Assembly (NCBI GenBank): GCA_965242485.1
Contig: CBDESM010000003.1
Span: 310,001 to 374,000 of the forward strand
Origin: CBDESM01 sp965242485
Lineage (GTDB): Bacteria > Chloroflexota > Dehalococcoidia > Bin125
Reading direction: 5' to 3'
Length of the DNA stretch: 64,000 bases
Shown here: positions 16,970 through 24,756 of the stretch, in pieces
How the letters are laid out: every line of letters begins with the position of its first letter
Position numbering within the stretch: the stretch's first letter is position 1
Position numbers and translations under genes: made by a program
The notes under the pieces: model-generated
What the model saw: only the letters and a program-made list of their open reading frames with translations
Database searches by the model: none
Told to the model about the DNA's origin: nothing

Positions 16970-17665
16970 TCAGGCGAAACGGCGCTGCTGCACCGCGGTG
17001 AGCAGCAGGTTGACGGCGTAGGCGAGCACGACGAGGACGATCACGAGGGCCAGCGCCAGCTCGAAGTTGCCGCGGCCGGTTTCCTGCACCGTCGCCGTCG
17101 TCAGCACCCGGGTTTCGCCGGCGATGTTGCCGCCGACCTGCATCGACGCGCCGATCTCGGAGATCGCGGCGCCGAACCCGGCCATCACCGCGGCCAGCAG
17201 GCCGAGCCTGCTCTCGCGGACGATCAGCCAGAGCATCTGCGCGCGGTTCGCGCCCAGCGCGCGCATCTGATCCAGCAGCCGTGGCGGAATCGCCTGGATC
17301 GAGGCCAGCGAGAAGCCCACCACCATCGGCGCGGCCAGCGCGAATTGCGCGATCACCATCGCCTGCGGCGAGTAGATCCAACCCAAGTCGCCCAGCGGCC
17401 CGTTGCGCCACAGCAGCATCGCGACGATCAGGCCGACGGCGACCGGCGGCATCCCCATCCCCGTGTTCACGCCGGCGACCAGCAGGCCGCGGCCGGGGAA
17501 TCGCCGCAATGCTAGGGCCGCGCCGATCGGAATCCCGATGATCAGAGCCAGCGCCGTCGCCGCGCCCGAGATGGCCAAGGTCCGCAGCGTGATCTCGATC
17601 ACCGCCCGGTCGCCCGAAGCCAACAGCCGCAGCGCCTCCCGAATCCCGTCCCAGATCAGCTCCAT
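16970..17665 (-). CDS. tupB: Tungstate ABC transporter permease
   Basis: 231-residue integral membrane permease with about five helices. It shows the TupB-type features 'MELIWDGIREALRLLASGD' at the N-terminus, 'NTGMGMPPVAVGL', an EAA-like loop 'LLDQMRALGANRAQMLWLIVRESRLGLL' and 'AAISEIGASMQVGGNIAGETRVLTTA'. It is adjacent to tupC but separated from tupA by two toxin-antitoxin-like gene pairs. A TAGCCT box on the minus strand (17677-17672) just before the start suggests its own promoter. Confidence 0.92.
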   Translation of the reverse strand: MELIWDGIREALRLLASGDRAVIEITLRTLAISGAATALALIIGIPIGAALALRRFPGRGLLVAGVNTGMGMPPVAVGLIVAMLLWRNGPLGDLGWIYSPQAMVIAQFALAAPMVVGFSLASIQAIPPRLLDQMRALGANRAQMLWLIVRESRLGLLAAVMAGFGAAISEIGASMQVGGNIAGETRVLTTATVQETGRGNFELALALVIVLVVLAYAVNLLLTAVQQRRFA

Positions 17666-17671
17666 CCGCTC

Positions 17672-17677
17672 AGGCTA
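17672..17677 (-). promoter_or_regulatory. Putative -10 box (TAGCCT) for tupBC
   Basis: TAGCCT on the minus strand lies 6 bases before the tupB ATG and after the stop of the antitoxin-like gene. It fits the window-wide TANNNT pattern. It would let tupBC be transcribed independently of tupA. No -35 box is evident. Confidence 0.45.
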
Positions 17678-17685
17678 CCGCCCGA

Positions 17686-17943
17686 TCAGGAGCCGCCGCC
17701 CCCTGCCGCGTCCGCGCCCTTCTCCGCCGCCGCGAGCTCCGCCTCCCGCGCGTCGATCGCCGCCAGCGCTGCATCGCGGAGGAATTCAGAGGTGGGTTGA
17801 ATGCCCAACTCGCGAATGGCGTACCGCAGGCGGTCGAGCGAATCTCCCTCGAAGCGAACGGAAACCTCCGCCGCAAGCGGACCATCGAGGACGACGTCGA
17901 CGCGGACTTCATCCTCGATGCTGCCGAAACGCTCATCCGCCAT
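17686..17943 (-). CDS. Antitoxin-like ribbon-helix-helix protein (BrnA-like), pair B
   Basis: 85-residue protein with the block 'EVSVRFEGDSLDRLRYAIRELGIQPTSEFLRDAALAAI', which matches the plan of a short strand plus two helices of ribbon-helix-helix antitoxins, followed by a disordered Ala/Gly tail. The same block recurs in the proteins at 18495-18776 and 52748-53116. It lies 20 bases after the BrnT-like gene, in the toxin-first order of BrnT/BrnA systems. Neutralising and DNA-binding roles are inferred. Confidence 0.65.
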   Translation of the reverse strand: MADERFGSIEDEVRVDVVLDGPLAAEVSVRFEGDSLDRLRYAIRELGIQPTSEFLRDAALAAIDAREAELAAAEKGADAAGGGGS

Positions 17944-17963
17944 CGCGCCAGCCCCCGTTCCTC

Positions 17964-18287
17964 TCAGATGCCCGCGTAGTAGCGCTCGGCCTCGCGGGCG
18001 TCGGCCTCCCAGCCAGGGACGATATGGCTGGCGAGACGATCATCCGGCACCTCAAGGATAATCGTGAGCAGCCGCCCCGTGGCGGTCGGGCCGACCATGC
18101 GCAGGCGTTGCGGCCTGACTTGGAAGATGCCGCGGGGGGAGATTTCGGCCGCCGGCGATTGGGCGAAGAATTCCGCATCGCCCTCAAATACGTCGAGCGC
18201 ATCAGCGACTGTCAGATCGTGTGCCGCCAACTCTGCAACTGTTGCGCTGTTCCACGTCAGTGTCGCGGGTACCCGGATCGGCGGCAT
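17964..18287 (-). CDS. BrnT-like toxin, pair B
   Basis: 107-residue protein starting at MPPIRVPATLTWNS. The core 'LTWNSATVAELAAHDLTVADALDVFEG' and 'RPQRLRMVGPTATGRLLTIILEV...HIVPGWEADAREAERYY' resembles BrnT/DUF4258 ribonuclease toxins (W-D/N, A-x-H, dA..VF, then a G-R-L strand and a final acidic helix). The start was chosen by alignment with the tandem paralogue at 18760-19077; an upstream open stretch to 18464 looks non-coding. Toxicity is inferred. Confidence 0.65.
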   Translation of the reverse strand: MPPIRVPATLTWNSATVAELAAHDLTVADALDVFEGDAEFFAQSPAAEISPRGIFQVRPQRLRMVGPTATGRLLTIILEVPDDRLASHIVPGWEADAREAERYYAGI

Positions 18288-18494
18288 GTGTTCGCCAGTC
18301 CCGTCTGCAACCGGTACTTGGATGCAACGCTCGCAGCGAGCGCGTGGAGGAAATCGTATCCGAGCACCTGCAGAATGCCCGCTGTACCCGCGGTATGCCG
18401 CCTGTTGCAGCCGCTGTCTACACAGCGTCGCGCCCCTGTTCAGAGCAGTAGTCCCCATGAACATTGACTGCGGCGGCGCGTGGGCGCCGTCAGG
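18288..18494. other. Spacer between the two BrnT-like pairs
   Basis: 207 bases with no convincing gene. It holds a perfect 7-base inverted repeat (CGCTCGC-A-GCGAGCG, 18328-18342) upstream of the pair B toxin, which could be an operator for the ribbon-helix-helix protein. The minus frame is open but its translation is Arg/Cys-rich and unlike the paralogue's N-terminus. Confidence 0.3.
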
Positions 18495-18776
18495 TCATGT
18501 CGCCGAAACATGGGCGGAGATCGCGGCTCTTGCCGCTTCCGTTCGCTTGGCTTCGATCGCGGCGAAGGCGGCCTCGCGGAAGAACCGGTTGTCCGGTTCG
18601 ATGCCAAGCTCGTTGAGCGCATCGAGCAAGCGGAGCAGGTCTTCTTCCTCGAACCTCACGCGGAACTCGCCCCCGCGCGGGCGATGGCCTGCAGCATCCA
18701 CGCGGACCGCGTCTTTGATGCTGCCGAACTCTGCCCTTGCAGGATGAAGCTGCTGCTCGTCAACGCGCGAGGTCAT
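18495..18776 (-). CDS. Antitoxin-like ribbon-helix-helix protein (BrnA-like), pair A
   Basis: 93-residue protein with 'EFRVRFEEEDLLRLLDALNELGIEPDNRFFREAAFAAIEAKR', homologous to the pair B and pair C antitoxin-like proteins. Its start codon lies 17 bases inside the end of the pair A toxin gene, so the two are probably translationally coupled. The N-terminal 20 residues (MTSRVDEQQLHPARAEFGS) are a variable leader. It lies inside the interrupted tup cluster. Confidence 0.65.
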   Translation of the reverse strand: MTSRVDEQQLHPARAEFGSIKDAVRVDAAGHRPRGGEFRVRFEEEDLLRLLDALNELGIEPDNRFFREAAFAAIEAKRTEAARAAISAHVSAT

Positions 18777-19077
18777 AAGCCTCTACCTCTTCCGGGGTCG
18801 AGTCCCAGCCGGTGACGACATGACACCGCTGCTGAGCGTCCGGCAGTTCAAGGATAAAGCTCAACATGCGACCGGATCGGGTCGGCCCGATCATCATCAG
18901 CCTCTCCGGCCGGTAGCGATACACGCCACGACGATCGATCTCCGCGGAGGGATCCTGCGCATAGAATTCCGGCTCGTTGAAGAACACGCCAGCGGCATCC
19001 CGGATCGTCAGCTGATGAGCTGCGAGCTCCGCGACTGTGGCATCGTTCCAAGACAAATCGATGGGCAGTTCGGCCAT
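18760..19077 (-). CDS. BrnT-like toxin, pair A
   Basis: 105-residue protein 'MAELPIDLSWNDATVAELAAHQLTIRDAAGVFFNEPEFYAQ...' with the same core as the pair B toxin, including 'RPERLMMIGPTRSGRMLSFILELPD' and a terminal 'HVVTGWDSTPEEVEAYDLAR'. It starts 48 bases downstream of the tupA stop on the same strand. BrnT-family ribonuclease toxicity is inferred from sequence resemblance and from the adjacent ribbon-helix-helix-like gene. Confidence 0.66.
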   Translation of the reverse strand: MAELPIDLSWNDATVAELAAHQLTIRDAAGVFFNEPEFYAQDPSAEIDRRGVYRYRPERLMMIGPTRSGRMLSFILELPDAQQRCHVVTGWDSTPEEVEAYDLAR

Positions 19078-19125
19078 GGATCACCAGTTGCGGGCAGCAG
19101 GAATGCAGCTGCCGAAACGCGCTTG

Positions 19126-20022
19126 TCACTCTCGCGGGGCGCCGCCTCTGGCGGCGATGTCTTGCTCGGTGTCGGCGGCGGCGGGGATGAAGAGGGGGCG
19201 GCCGTATTCTTGGCGGCGGTAATTGCCGATTCGGGTTTGGATGCCGGGGCGTCGGATGAAATCGGCCCAAGCTCTTGCGCCGGCGGCGTTGATGCCGCCT
19301 TTTCGTTCGGCGACGGTGAGGACGCTGTAGTAGTTGAGCAGGCGGGCGTCGCCTTCGACTGCCACGACGAGCTGCAGGCGGTTGCGCAGGGAGAGGTACG
19401 TGCCGCGGTCGGTGAGGACGTAGGCGTCGCGCTGGTCGGCGACGGTCAGCGTCGCGGACATGCCTTGGCCGGTTTCCAGGTACCAATCGCCCGTCGGCTC
19501 GATGCCCGCGGCGGCCCAGAGCGCGAGCTCCTTTTTATGGGTGCCACTGTCGTCGCCGCGCGAGGCGAAGGGGGCGCCAGCGGCCGCGATGGCGGACAGG
19601 GCCGTCGACGCATCCGATGTTCCCGATACGCCGGCAGGGTCGGTGGCGGGTCCGACGATTACGAAATCGTTGTAGGCGACCAGCTCGCGCGAGGCGGCGT
19701 GACCGGCCGCCAGCAGTTCCCGTTCGGAATCGGGCGCGTGCACCAGCAGCGCGTCGGCGTTGCCTTCCTCGCCCATCCGCAGCGCCGCGCCCGTGCCGAC
19801 GGCGATCACTTTCACGTTCAGGCCGGTCTCCGCTTCGAAGATCGGCACCAGCTCGTCCAGCAGGCCGCTGTCGTTCAGGCTCGTGGTCGTGGCCAGGATC
19901 AGTTCTTCGCCCAAGTCGGGCGCATCATCGGAGCCGCAGGCGGACAGGGCCAGGATGGCGGCCAGTCCGAGCGCCAGAGCGGCGGCAGCGCTCCGCACGC
20001 GCCGCAATGCGGTACTCCCCAC
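19126..20022 (-). CDS. tupA: Tungstate ABC transporter substrate-binding lipoprotein
   Basis: Extracytoplasmic tungstate-binding protein of about 298 residues. It has a signal peptide with lipobox LALSAC and the TupA signatures 'LILATTTSLNDSGLLDELVPIFE', 'SRGDDSGTHKKELALW' and 'WYLETGQGMSATL', which separate it from molybdate ModA. The GTG at 20022 is preferred because GAGGGG lies 9 bases upstream; a GTG at 20031 is an alternative. It lies 26 bases downstream of cysN on the same strand, and its permease and ATPase are displaced by two toxin-antitoxin-like pairs. Confidence 0.93.
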   Translation of the reverse strand: MGSTALRRVRSAAAALALGLAAILALSACGSDDAPDLGEELILATTTSLNDSGLLDELVPIFEAETGLNVKVIAVGTGAALRMGEEGNADALLVHAPDSERELLAAGHAASRELVAYNDFVIVGPATDPAGVSGTSDASTALSAIAAAGAPFASRGDDSGTHKKELALWAAAGIEPTGDWYLETGQGMSATLTVADQRDAYVLTDRGTYLSLRNRLQLVVAVEGDARLLNYYSVLTVAERKGGINAAGARAWADFIRRPGIQTRIGNYRRQEYGRPLFIPAAADTEQDIAARGGAPRE

Positions 20023-20048
20023 CGCGGCCACCCCTCTTCGCGCGGCTG

Positions 20049-21362
20049 CTAATCGAACGAGTCGACCATCCCGGCTCCGACCGTGGCGCGGGAGGTCTCG
20101 TCGATGAGGATAAACGCGCCGGTGCTGCGGCTCGATTCATAGGCGTCGACGACGAGGGGCGACATCAGCCGCAGGCGCACGCGGCCGATGTCGTTGAGTT
20201 CGAGCCGCTGCGCGGTCAGGTCGTAGTCGAGCGTGTTGACGTCCAACCGCGCCGTGACTTCGTCGACCAAGGCGCGGGTTGAGCGGGTCGCGTGCTTGAT
20301 CCGCAGCCGCTGGCCCGCGGCCAAGGGCGAGCGCTCGCTCATCCAGCAAACGTGCGCCGACAGCTCGTTCGCCGCGTGCGGCGGCTCGGCGGTGCTCGCG
20401 ATCATGTCGCCGCGGTCGACGTTGAATTCGTCCGCCAGCCGCAGCGTCACCGCTTCGCCGGCCGAGGCTGCTTCCCGCGCGCCGTCGAAAGTATCGATCC
20501 CGGCGACGGTCGTGCGGTGCCCGGCTGGGAGCACGATGACGTCGTCGCCGACGCGCAGGCGTCCGGCGGCGACGGTGCCGGCGTAGCCGCGGTAGTCGCG
20601 GTGCGATTCGCGGCGGGGCCGGATCACGTACTGCACGGGGAACCGGGCCGTGACTTCGGGCGGGTCGGCCACGTCGATGTTCTCCAGCAGATCCAGCAGC
20701 GGCGGCCCGTCGTACCACGGCGTCCGCGCCGAGCGCTGGACCACGTTGTCGCCCTCCTTGGCCGAGATCGGCACCGCGCGGACGTCGATCCGCGGGGCAT
20801 CGGCCGCGTTCGCCAGTCCCGCCATCCGCGAGAGGAAACGCGACAGTTCGGCGGCGATCGGACGGAAGATCGCCTCGTCGAAATCGACCAGGTCCATCTT
20901 GTTGACGCAGAGGATGAAGTGGCGGATGCCGAGCAGGGCGGAGAGGTAGGCGTGCCGCCGGGTCTGTTCGAGCACGCCGCGGCGGGCGTCGACCAAGATC
21001 AGCGCGCAGTCCGCCGTGGACGCGCCGGTGACCATGTTGCGGGTGTACTGCACGTGGCCGGGAGTGTCGGCGAGGATGAATTTGCGGCGCGGCGTCTGGA
21101 AGTAGCGGTAGGCGACGTCGATGGTGATCCCCTGCTGGCGCTCCGAGCGCAGGCCGTCGGTGAGCAGGGCGAGCTCGACGTAGTCGGAGCCGCGGTCGCG
21201 GCTGGTGCGCTCGATCGCGGCCATTTGATCGATGAAGGTCTGCTTCGAGTCGAACAGCAGGCGGCCGATCAGCGTGCTTTTGCCGTCGTCGACGGAGCCG
21301 GCCGTGGCCAGCCGCAGCAGCGGGCGCTCGCGCGCTTCCCCGGCGTGGCTGTTTTCGGCCAT
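20049..21362 (-). CDS. cysN: Sulfate adenylyltransferase subunit 1 (GTPase)
   Basis: GTPase subunit of ATP sulfurylase, which makes APS from sulfate and ATP; 437 residues. GTPase motifs are G1 GSVDDGKST (22-30), G3 DTPGH (99-103) and G4 NKMD (154-157), followed by EF-Tu-like beta-barrel domains. There is no C-terminal APS kinase domain, so this is CysN rather than a NodQ-type CysNC fusion. The start is 5 bases after the cysD stop. Confidence 0.96.
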   Translation of the reverse strand: MAENSHAGEARERPLLRLATAGSVDDGKSTLIGRLLFDSKQTFIDQMAAIERTSRDRGSDYVELALLTDGLRSERQQGITIDVAYRYFQTPRRKFILADTPGHVQYTRNMVTGASTADCALILVDARRGVLEQTRRHAYLSALLGIRHFILCVNKMDLVDFDEAIFRPIAAELSRFLSRMAGLANAADAPRIDVRAVPISAKEGDNVVQRSARTPWYDGPPLLDLLENIDVADPPEVTARFPVQYVIRPRRESHRDYRGYAGTVAAGRLRVGDDVIVLPAGHRTTVAGIDTFDGAREAASAGEAVTLRLADEFNVDRGDMIASTAEPPHAANELSAHVCWMSERSPLAAGQRLRIKHATRSTRALVDEVTARLDVNTLDYDLTAQRLELNDIGRVRLRLMSPLVVDAYESSRSTGAFILIDETSRATVGAGMVDSFD

Positions 21363-21367
21363 GGCGC

Positions 21368-22285
21368 TCAGAAGTAGCCCTCGCGCTTACGGTCCTCCAT
21401 GGCGGCGTCGGAGGTGCGGTCGTCGGCGCGGGTTTCGCCGCGTTCGGTGATCCGGGTGGCCGCGATCTCCGCGACGACCGCGGAGATCGCGGCCGCTTCC
21501 GAGCGGACGCCGGCGGTGCAGGTCATGTCGCCGACGGTGCGGAAGCGCACGTGCGCCGCGAACGGCTCTTCGCCGGGCAGCAGCTCGATGTACTCGCTGG
21601 CCGGGAACAGCATCCCGTCGCGCTCGAACATCAGCCGTTCGTGCGCGAAGTAGATGCTCGGGATCTCCAAGCCCTCGCGCTCCACGTAGCGCCAGACGTC
21701 GAGTTCGGTCCAGTTCGAGAGCGGGAAGGCGCGGATGTGCTCGCCGGGCGCGATCGCGCCGTTGTAGAGGTTCCAGAGTTCGGGGCGCTGCGCGGACGGG
21801 TCCCATTGGCCGAAGGCGTCGCGGAAGGAGAAGATGCGCTCCTTGGCGCGGGCCTTTTCCTCATCGCGGCGCGCGCCGCCGAACAGGGCGTCCAGCTTGT
21901 GCTCGGCGATCGCGTCCAGCAGCGTCGTCGTCTGGAGGCGGTTGCGGGAGGCGCGGGGGCCGGTTTCCTCGACGACGCGGCCCTCGTCGATGCTGCGCTG
22001 CACCGATGCGACCAGCAGGTTGGCCCCGATCTCGTCGGCGCGGCGGTCGCGGAACTCGATCGTTTCGGGGAAGTTATGTCCGGTATCGACGTGCAGGAGC
22101 GGGAACGGGATGCGGGCGGGCCAGAACGCCTTCTCGGTCAGCCGCAGCATCACGATCGAGTCCTTGCCGCCGGAGAAGAGCAGGGCCGGGCGCTCGCACT
22201 CGGCGGCGACCTCGCGGATGATGTGGATCGCCTCCGCCTCCAGCGCGGCCAAGGTTCCGGTGGCGAACGGCGCGGCTGCGGTCAT
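21368..22285 (-). CDS. cysD: Sulfate adenylyltransferase subunit 2
   Basis: Catalytic PAPS-reductase-fold subunit of ATP sulfurylase, 305 residues. The nucleotide-binding P-loop SGGKDS is at 38-43, followed by 'LLHVDTGHNFPE', 'GGARRDEEKARAKERIFSFRD', 'FPLSNWTELDVWRYVEREGLEIPSIYFA' and the C-terminal 'DDRTSDAAMEDRKREGYF'. The start at 22285 (MTAAAPF) was chosen over 22339, because the latter ATG lies within a good -10 box. First gene of the cysD-cysN(-tupA) run. Confidence 0.95.
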   Translation of the reverse strand: MTAAAPFATGTLAALEAEAIHIIREVAAECERPALLFSGGKDSIVMLRLTEKAFWPARIPFPLLHVDTGHNFPETIEFRDRRADEIGANLLVASVQRSIDEGRVVEETGPRASRNRLQTTTLLDAIAEHKLDALFGGARRDEEKARAKERIFSFRDAFGQWDPSAQRPELWNLYNGAIAPGEHIRAFPLSNWTELDVWRYVEREGLEIPSIYFAHERLMFERDGMLFPASEYIELLPGEEPFAAHVRFRTVGDMTCTAGVRSEAAAISAVVAEIAATRITERGETRADDRTSDAAMEDRKREGYF

Positions 22286-22300
22286 CTGGTCAACATCCCG

Positions 22301-22326
22301 ATTGCCCAAGGTTCGATTGGGGCAAT
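22301..22326. promoter_or_regulatory. Inverted repeat in the cysD leader
   Basis: ATTGCCC (22301-22307) and GGGCAAT (22320-22326) form an inverted repeat with a 12-base spacer in the presumed 5' untranslated region of cysD. The flanks extend it nearly to GATTGCCCAA/TTGGGGCAATC with one extra G. It could be an operator for a sulfur-responsive regulator or an RNA hairpin. No known consensus was recognised. Confidence 0.45.
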
Positions 22327-22334
22327 CCTGACTA

Positions 22335-22340
22335 ATCATA
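22335..22340 (-). promoter_or_regulatory. cysD -10 box (extended, TGGTATGAT)
   Basis: On the minus strand the sequence TGGTATGAT gives a near-consensus TATGAT -10 hexamer with an upstream TG extension. It lies about 50 bases before the chosen cysD start, with the inverted repeat downstream of it. The -35 region (GGTCAA) is weak. Confidence 0.55.
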
Positions 22341-22385
22341 CCAGTTCACTATAGATTGACCGCGAGCAGCGCCCGCGCGAGCCCC

Positions 22386-22391
22386 TAGCCT
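22386..22391 (+). promoter_or_regulatory. Putative -10 box (TAGCCT) for the MOSC gene
   Basis: TAGCCTGCG lies 27 bases before the ATG, with GGAGG between them as ribosome site. The same TAGCCT core recurs before many genes in this window. No -35 box is evident. Confidence 0.45.
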
Positions 22392-22418
22392 GCGCGTGGC
22401 ATTCCGCGGAGGTCCAGC

Positions 22419-23276
22419 ATGCAGATCGGCCATGTTTCCGAAGTCTGGCGCTATCCCGTCAAGTCGATGGGCGGCGGCCGCGTCCAGCGCGCGGCTTTCA
22501 ACGAGCTCGGCATGATCGGCGACCGCGCCTGGGCGGTGCGCGAGGACGGGGACACCCGCAGCGCCCGCCAGATTCCGGGCCTGCTCCAGTGCGCCGCCCG
22601 CTTCACCGCCGAACCGGCCGCGGACGCGGAGTCCGCGCCGATCTCCATCGAGCTGCCCGACGGCAGCGAGATCGACCAGGACGCCGGCGGCCGCCTCGGC
22701 GCGGCGCTGGGCCGCGAGGTGGCGCTGGTCCCGCTGCGGCCGGCTTCGGACTCCGCTTACTTCGCGCGGCCGGCAGCGGGCGGGGAGGTCGATCAGGCGG
22801 CGCAGCTGGCGATGCTGCGGCAGGTGTTCGGGCTGGAGGACGACGACCCGCTGCCCGATCTCAGCGGGCTGCCGGAGTCGCTGCGCGAGTTTTCGACTCC
22901 GCCGGGCAGCTTCGTCGATTGCTACCCGCTCCACGTGATGACGACGGCCTCGCTGCGGCAGCTGGCCGAGTTCGGCGGCGGGGGGGACGTTGACGTGCGC
23001 CGCTTCCGCCCCAATCTCGTCATCGATACGGGCGAGGCCGAGGGCTTGGTTGAGACGGGCTGGCCCGGCCGGGAGCTGCGGATCGGCGGCATCGTCGCGC
23101 AGGTCAAGACGACGACGGTGCGCTGCTCGGTTCCCGCGCACGCGCAGCGGGGGATGGAGCGATCCCGCGCCGTCGGGCGGGCGCTGATCGAGCGGGCGTC
23201 GCAGCATCTCGGCGCGTATGCGGAGATCAGCGTCGCCGGCGAAGTCGCGGAGGGCGATCCGGTCGAGCTGCTCTAG
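22419..23276 (+). CDS. MOSC domain-containing protein
   Basis: 285-residue protein with an N-terminal MOSC beta-barrel ('IGHVSEVWRYPVKSMGGGRVQRAAFNELGMIGDRAWAV') and a C-terminal MOSC domain ('RRFRPNLVIDT...GWPGRELRIGGIVAQVKTTTVRCSVPAHA'), with the conserved Cys in VRCSVP. The family binds molybdenum cofactor and transfers sulfur or reduces N-hydroxylated substrates. It is divergent from cysD and ends in a CTAG shared with the convergent DUF3179 gene. Confidence 0.88.
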   Translation: MQIGHVSEVWRYPVKSMGGGRVQRAAFNELGMIGDRAWAVREDGDTRSARQIPGLLQCAARFTAEPAADAESAPISIELPDGSEIDQDAGGRLGAALGREVALVPLRPASDSAYFARPAAGGEVDQAAQLAMLRQVFGLEDDDPLPDLSGLPESLREFSTPPGSFVDCYPLHVMTTASLRQLAEFGGGGDVDVRRFRPNLVIDTGEAEGLVETGWPGRELRIGGIVAQVKTTTVRCSVPAHAQRGMERSRAVGRALIERASQHLGAYAEISVAGEVAEGDPVELL

Positions 23277-24724
23277 CCCTCGGCGTCTTCCAGCCCGTAA
23301 ACCTCGGTCTCGGGGTGGAAGGCGGCCCAGGCGAACCAGAAGTAGTCGGCGTGCAGCACGGGCTCCAGTTGGGCGCTTTCGTAGGTGCCGGAGATCGCGC
23401 GGCCGAAGATGTTCCAGACCGTTCCGGTCGAGACGTCGATGAACGTCTGATCGTCGTCGGGGTTCGGTTCCAGAATCAGGGCGATGTCGCCGATCAGTGT
23501 GGTGAAGACGGCGGCCGCGCCGATGTCTTCGGCGTCCGCGATGCTGCGCGCACCCAAGGCGGTGTTGGTGCCCGGAGTCCAGAGCACCGCGATCGGCAGG
23601 CCGCCGCGCGCGTCGTTGATCGCGCGGCGCTCGGAGACGACCGACCACGGATAGGCGATGAACTCGGCGTCGCCCGTGGCCGGGTCGGTCGTTTCCAGCG
23701 CGACGACGCGCTCGACGCCGGGGAGGCGCGGGTCGATCTCGCCGGAGAAGAGAAACGGCGTGTTGTCGCGGTCGTAGCCGCCGTACGGATTTTCGCCATA
23801 GGGGCGGCCGCCGCGCGAGAGCATCAGCCCGTCGGGATACTCGTCCGCGAACTGGCCGAAGGAGACGATCGAGGCGGGCACGTGATCGAGCCGCGCACCG
23901 ACGTATGCGCCGACGATCGCGCGCCGCGTCGCCTGCTGCCAGAGCGAGTGCGTCGCGCGGTCGTACATCACCAGGTCGCTGTTGCGGAGCAGGCCGGAGA
24001 CGCCGAATTCAAGCACCTCCTCGCCGACGGTGCGCTTGAAGGCGATTGCGGTGTTGCAGAGCGGGCAGAAGGTGACCGCGACGGGCTCGCCGCCGATTAC
24101 GTCGTTGACGATCTCGTGCCGGGTCAGGATGTCGAGCGGGTAGCCGCGGATGTCGCCGTCGACCTCGACGTGGACGATCGGGATCGCGTCGACCGTGACC
24201 GCGGCCGCTTCCTCGATGGTCTCGAAGCGCGGGTCTTCGATTGAGGGGATGCAATCGCGCCAGGGGCAGCCGGAGCGGAGCTCCTCGAACTCGACGATGC
24301 GGATGCCCCAGATCGTGCGCCATTCAAGCCCGCCCAAGCCCGGCGGCGAGCGCAGGTCGCGGATGATCGGGATGCCCTCGGGCGTCTCCGTGGCATCGGT
24401 CGGCAGGTAGGTGAAGAGCGGCGGTACGGGGCGTTCCGCTTGCTCCTGCTGTTGTTCCTGTTCCTGTTGTTGAGCGGGCTCTTCGGTCTGCTGCTGCTCG
24501 GCGGATTGTCCCTGCTCTTGAGCGGGCGGCTCGGCTTGCGCTTGCCCCGCGGCTTGCTCCTGCTGCGCTTGGGGAGCAGGGGCCGCGTCCTCTTGCTCGA
24601 CTGCGACGGCGGGCCCGGCTTGCGGCGCGGGCTCGGAGTCGCCGTCGCAGGCGGCCAAGCACAACGCGGCGGCGGCGAGCGCGATCAGGGGGATGAGGGA
24701 GCGGGAGAGCACGCGGCTTAGCAT
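23273..24724 (-). CDS. DUF3179 domain-containing lipoprotein
   Basis: 483-residue exported lipoprotein: signal peptide MLSRVLSRSLIPLIALAAAALCLAAC with lipobox Cys26, then a Gln/Glu/Ala-rich linker of about 70 residues, then a DUF3179 domain. Recognisable domain segments are 'IVHVEVDGDIRGYPLDILTRHEIVND', 'VTFCPLCNTAIAFKR', 'LRNSDLVMYDRATHSLWQQ' and 'IVSFGQFADEYPDGLMLSR'. The family function is unknown. The start at 24724 gives a normal signal peptide and avoids overlap with the divergent gene; an ATG at 24763 is possible. Confidence 0.88.
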   Translation of the reverse strand: MLSRVLSRSLIPLIALAAAALCLAACDGDSEPAPQAGPAVAVEQEDAAPAPQAQQEQAAGQAQAEPPAQEQGQSAEQQQTEEPAQQQEQEQQQEQAERPVPPLFTYLPTDATETPEGIPIIRDLRSPPGLGGLEWRTIWGIRIVEFEELRSGCPWRDCIPSIEDPRFETIEEAAAVTVDAIPIVHVEVDGDIRGYPLDILTRHEIVNDVIGGEPVAVTFCPLCNTAIAFKRTVGEEVLEFGVSGLLRNSDLVMYDRATHSLWQQATRRAIVGAYVGARLDHVPASIVSFGQFADEYPDGLMLSRGGRPYGENPYGGYDRDNTPFLFSGEIDPRLPGVERVVALETTDPATGDAEFIAYPWSVVSERRAINDARGGLPIAVLWTPGTNTALGARSIADAEDIGAAAVFTTLIGDIALILEPNPDDDQTFIDVSTGTVWNIFGRAISGTYESAQLEPVLHADYFWFAWAAFHPETEVYGLEDAEG

Positions 24725-24756
24725 ATGCGCGAGCCAGCGGACGGCGGGAGTGCGCC

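Noticed and set aside
18288..18464. N-terminal extension of the pair B BrnT-like toxin
   Set aside because: The open stretch is Arg/Cys-rich, is absent from the tandem paralogue, and has no good start signal.
22308..22320. GGTTCGATT resembling a tRNA T-loop
   Set aside because: No acceptor, anticodon or D stems can be folded around it; it is the spacer of the cysD inverted repeat.
22285..22339. Upstream ATG at 22339 as the start of cysD
   Set aside because: The ATG lies inside the TATGAT -10 box and the extra 18 residues have no family resemblance; 22285 is used.
22343..22352. TTCACTATAG resembling the end of a phage T7 promoter
   Set aside because: Only a partial match, with no phage genes nearby; treated as coincidence in an AT-richer promoter region.
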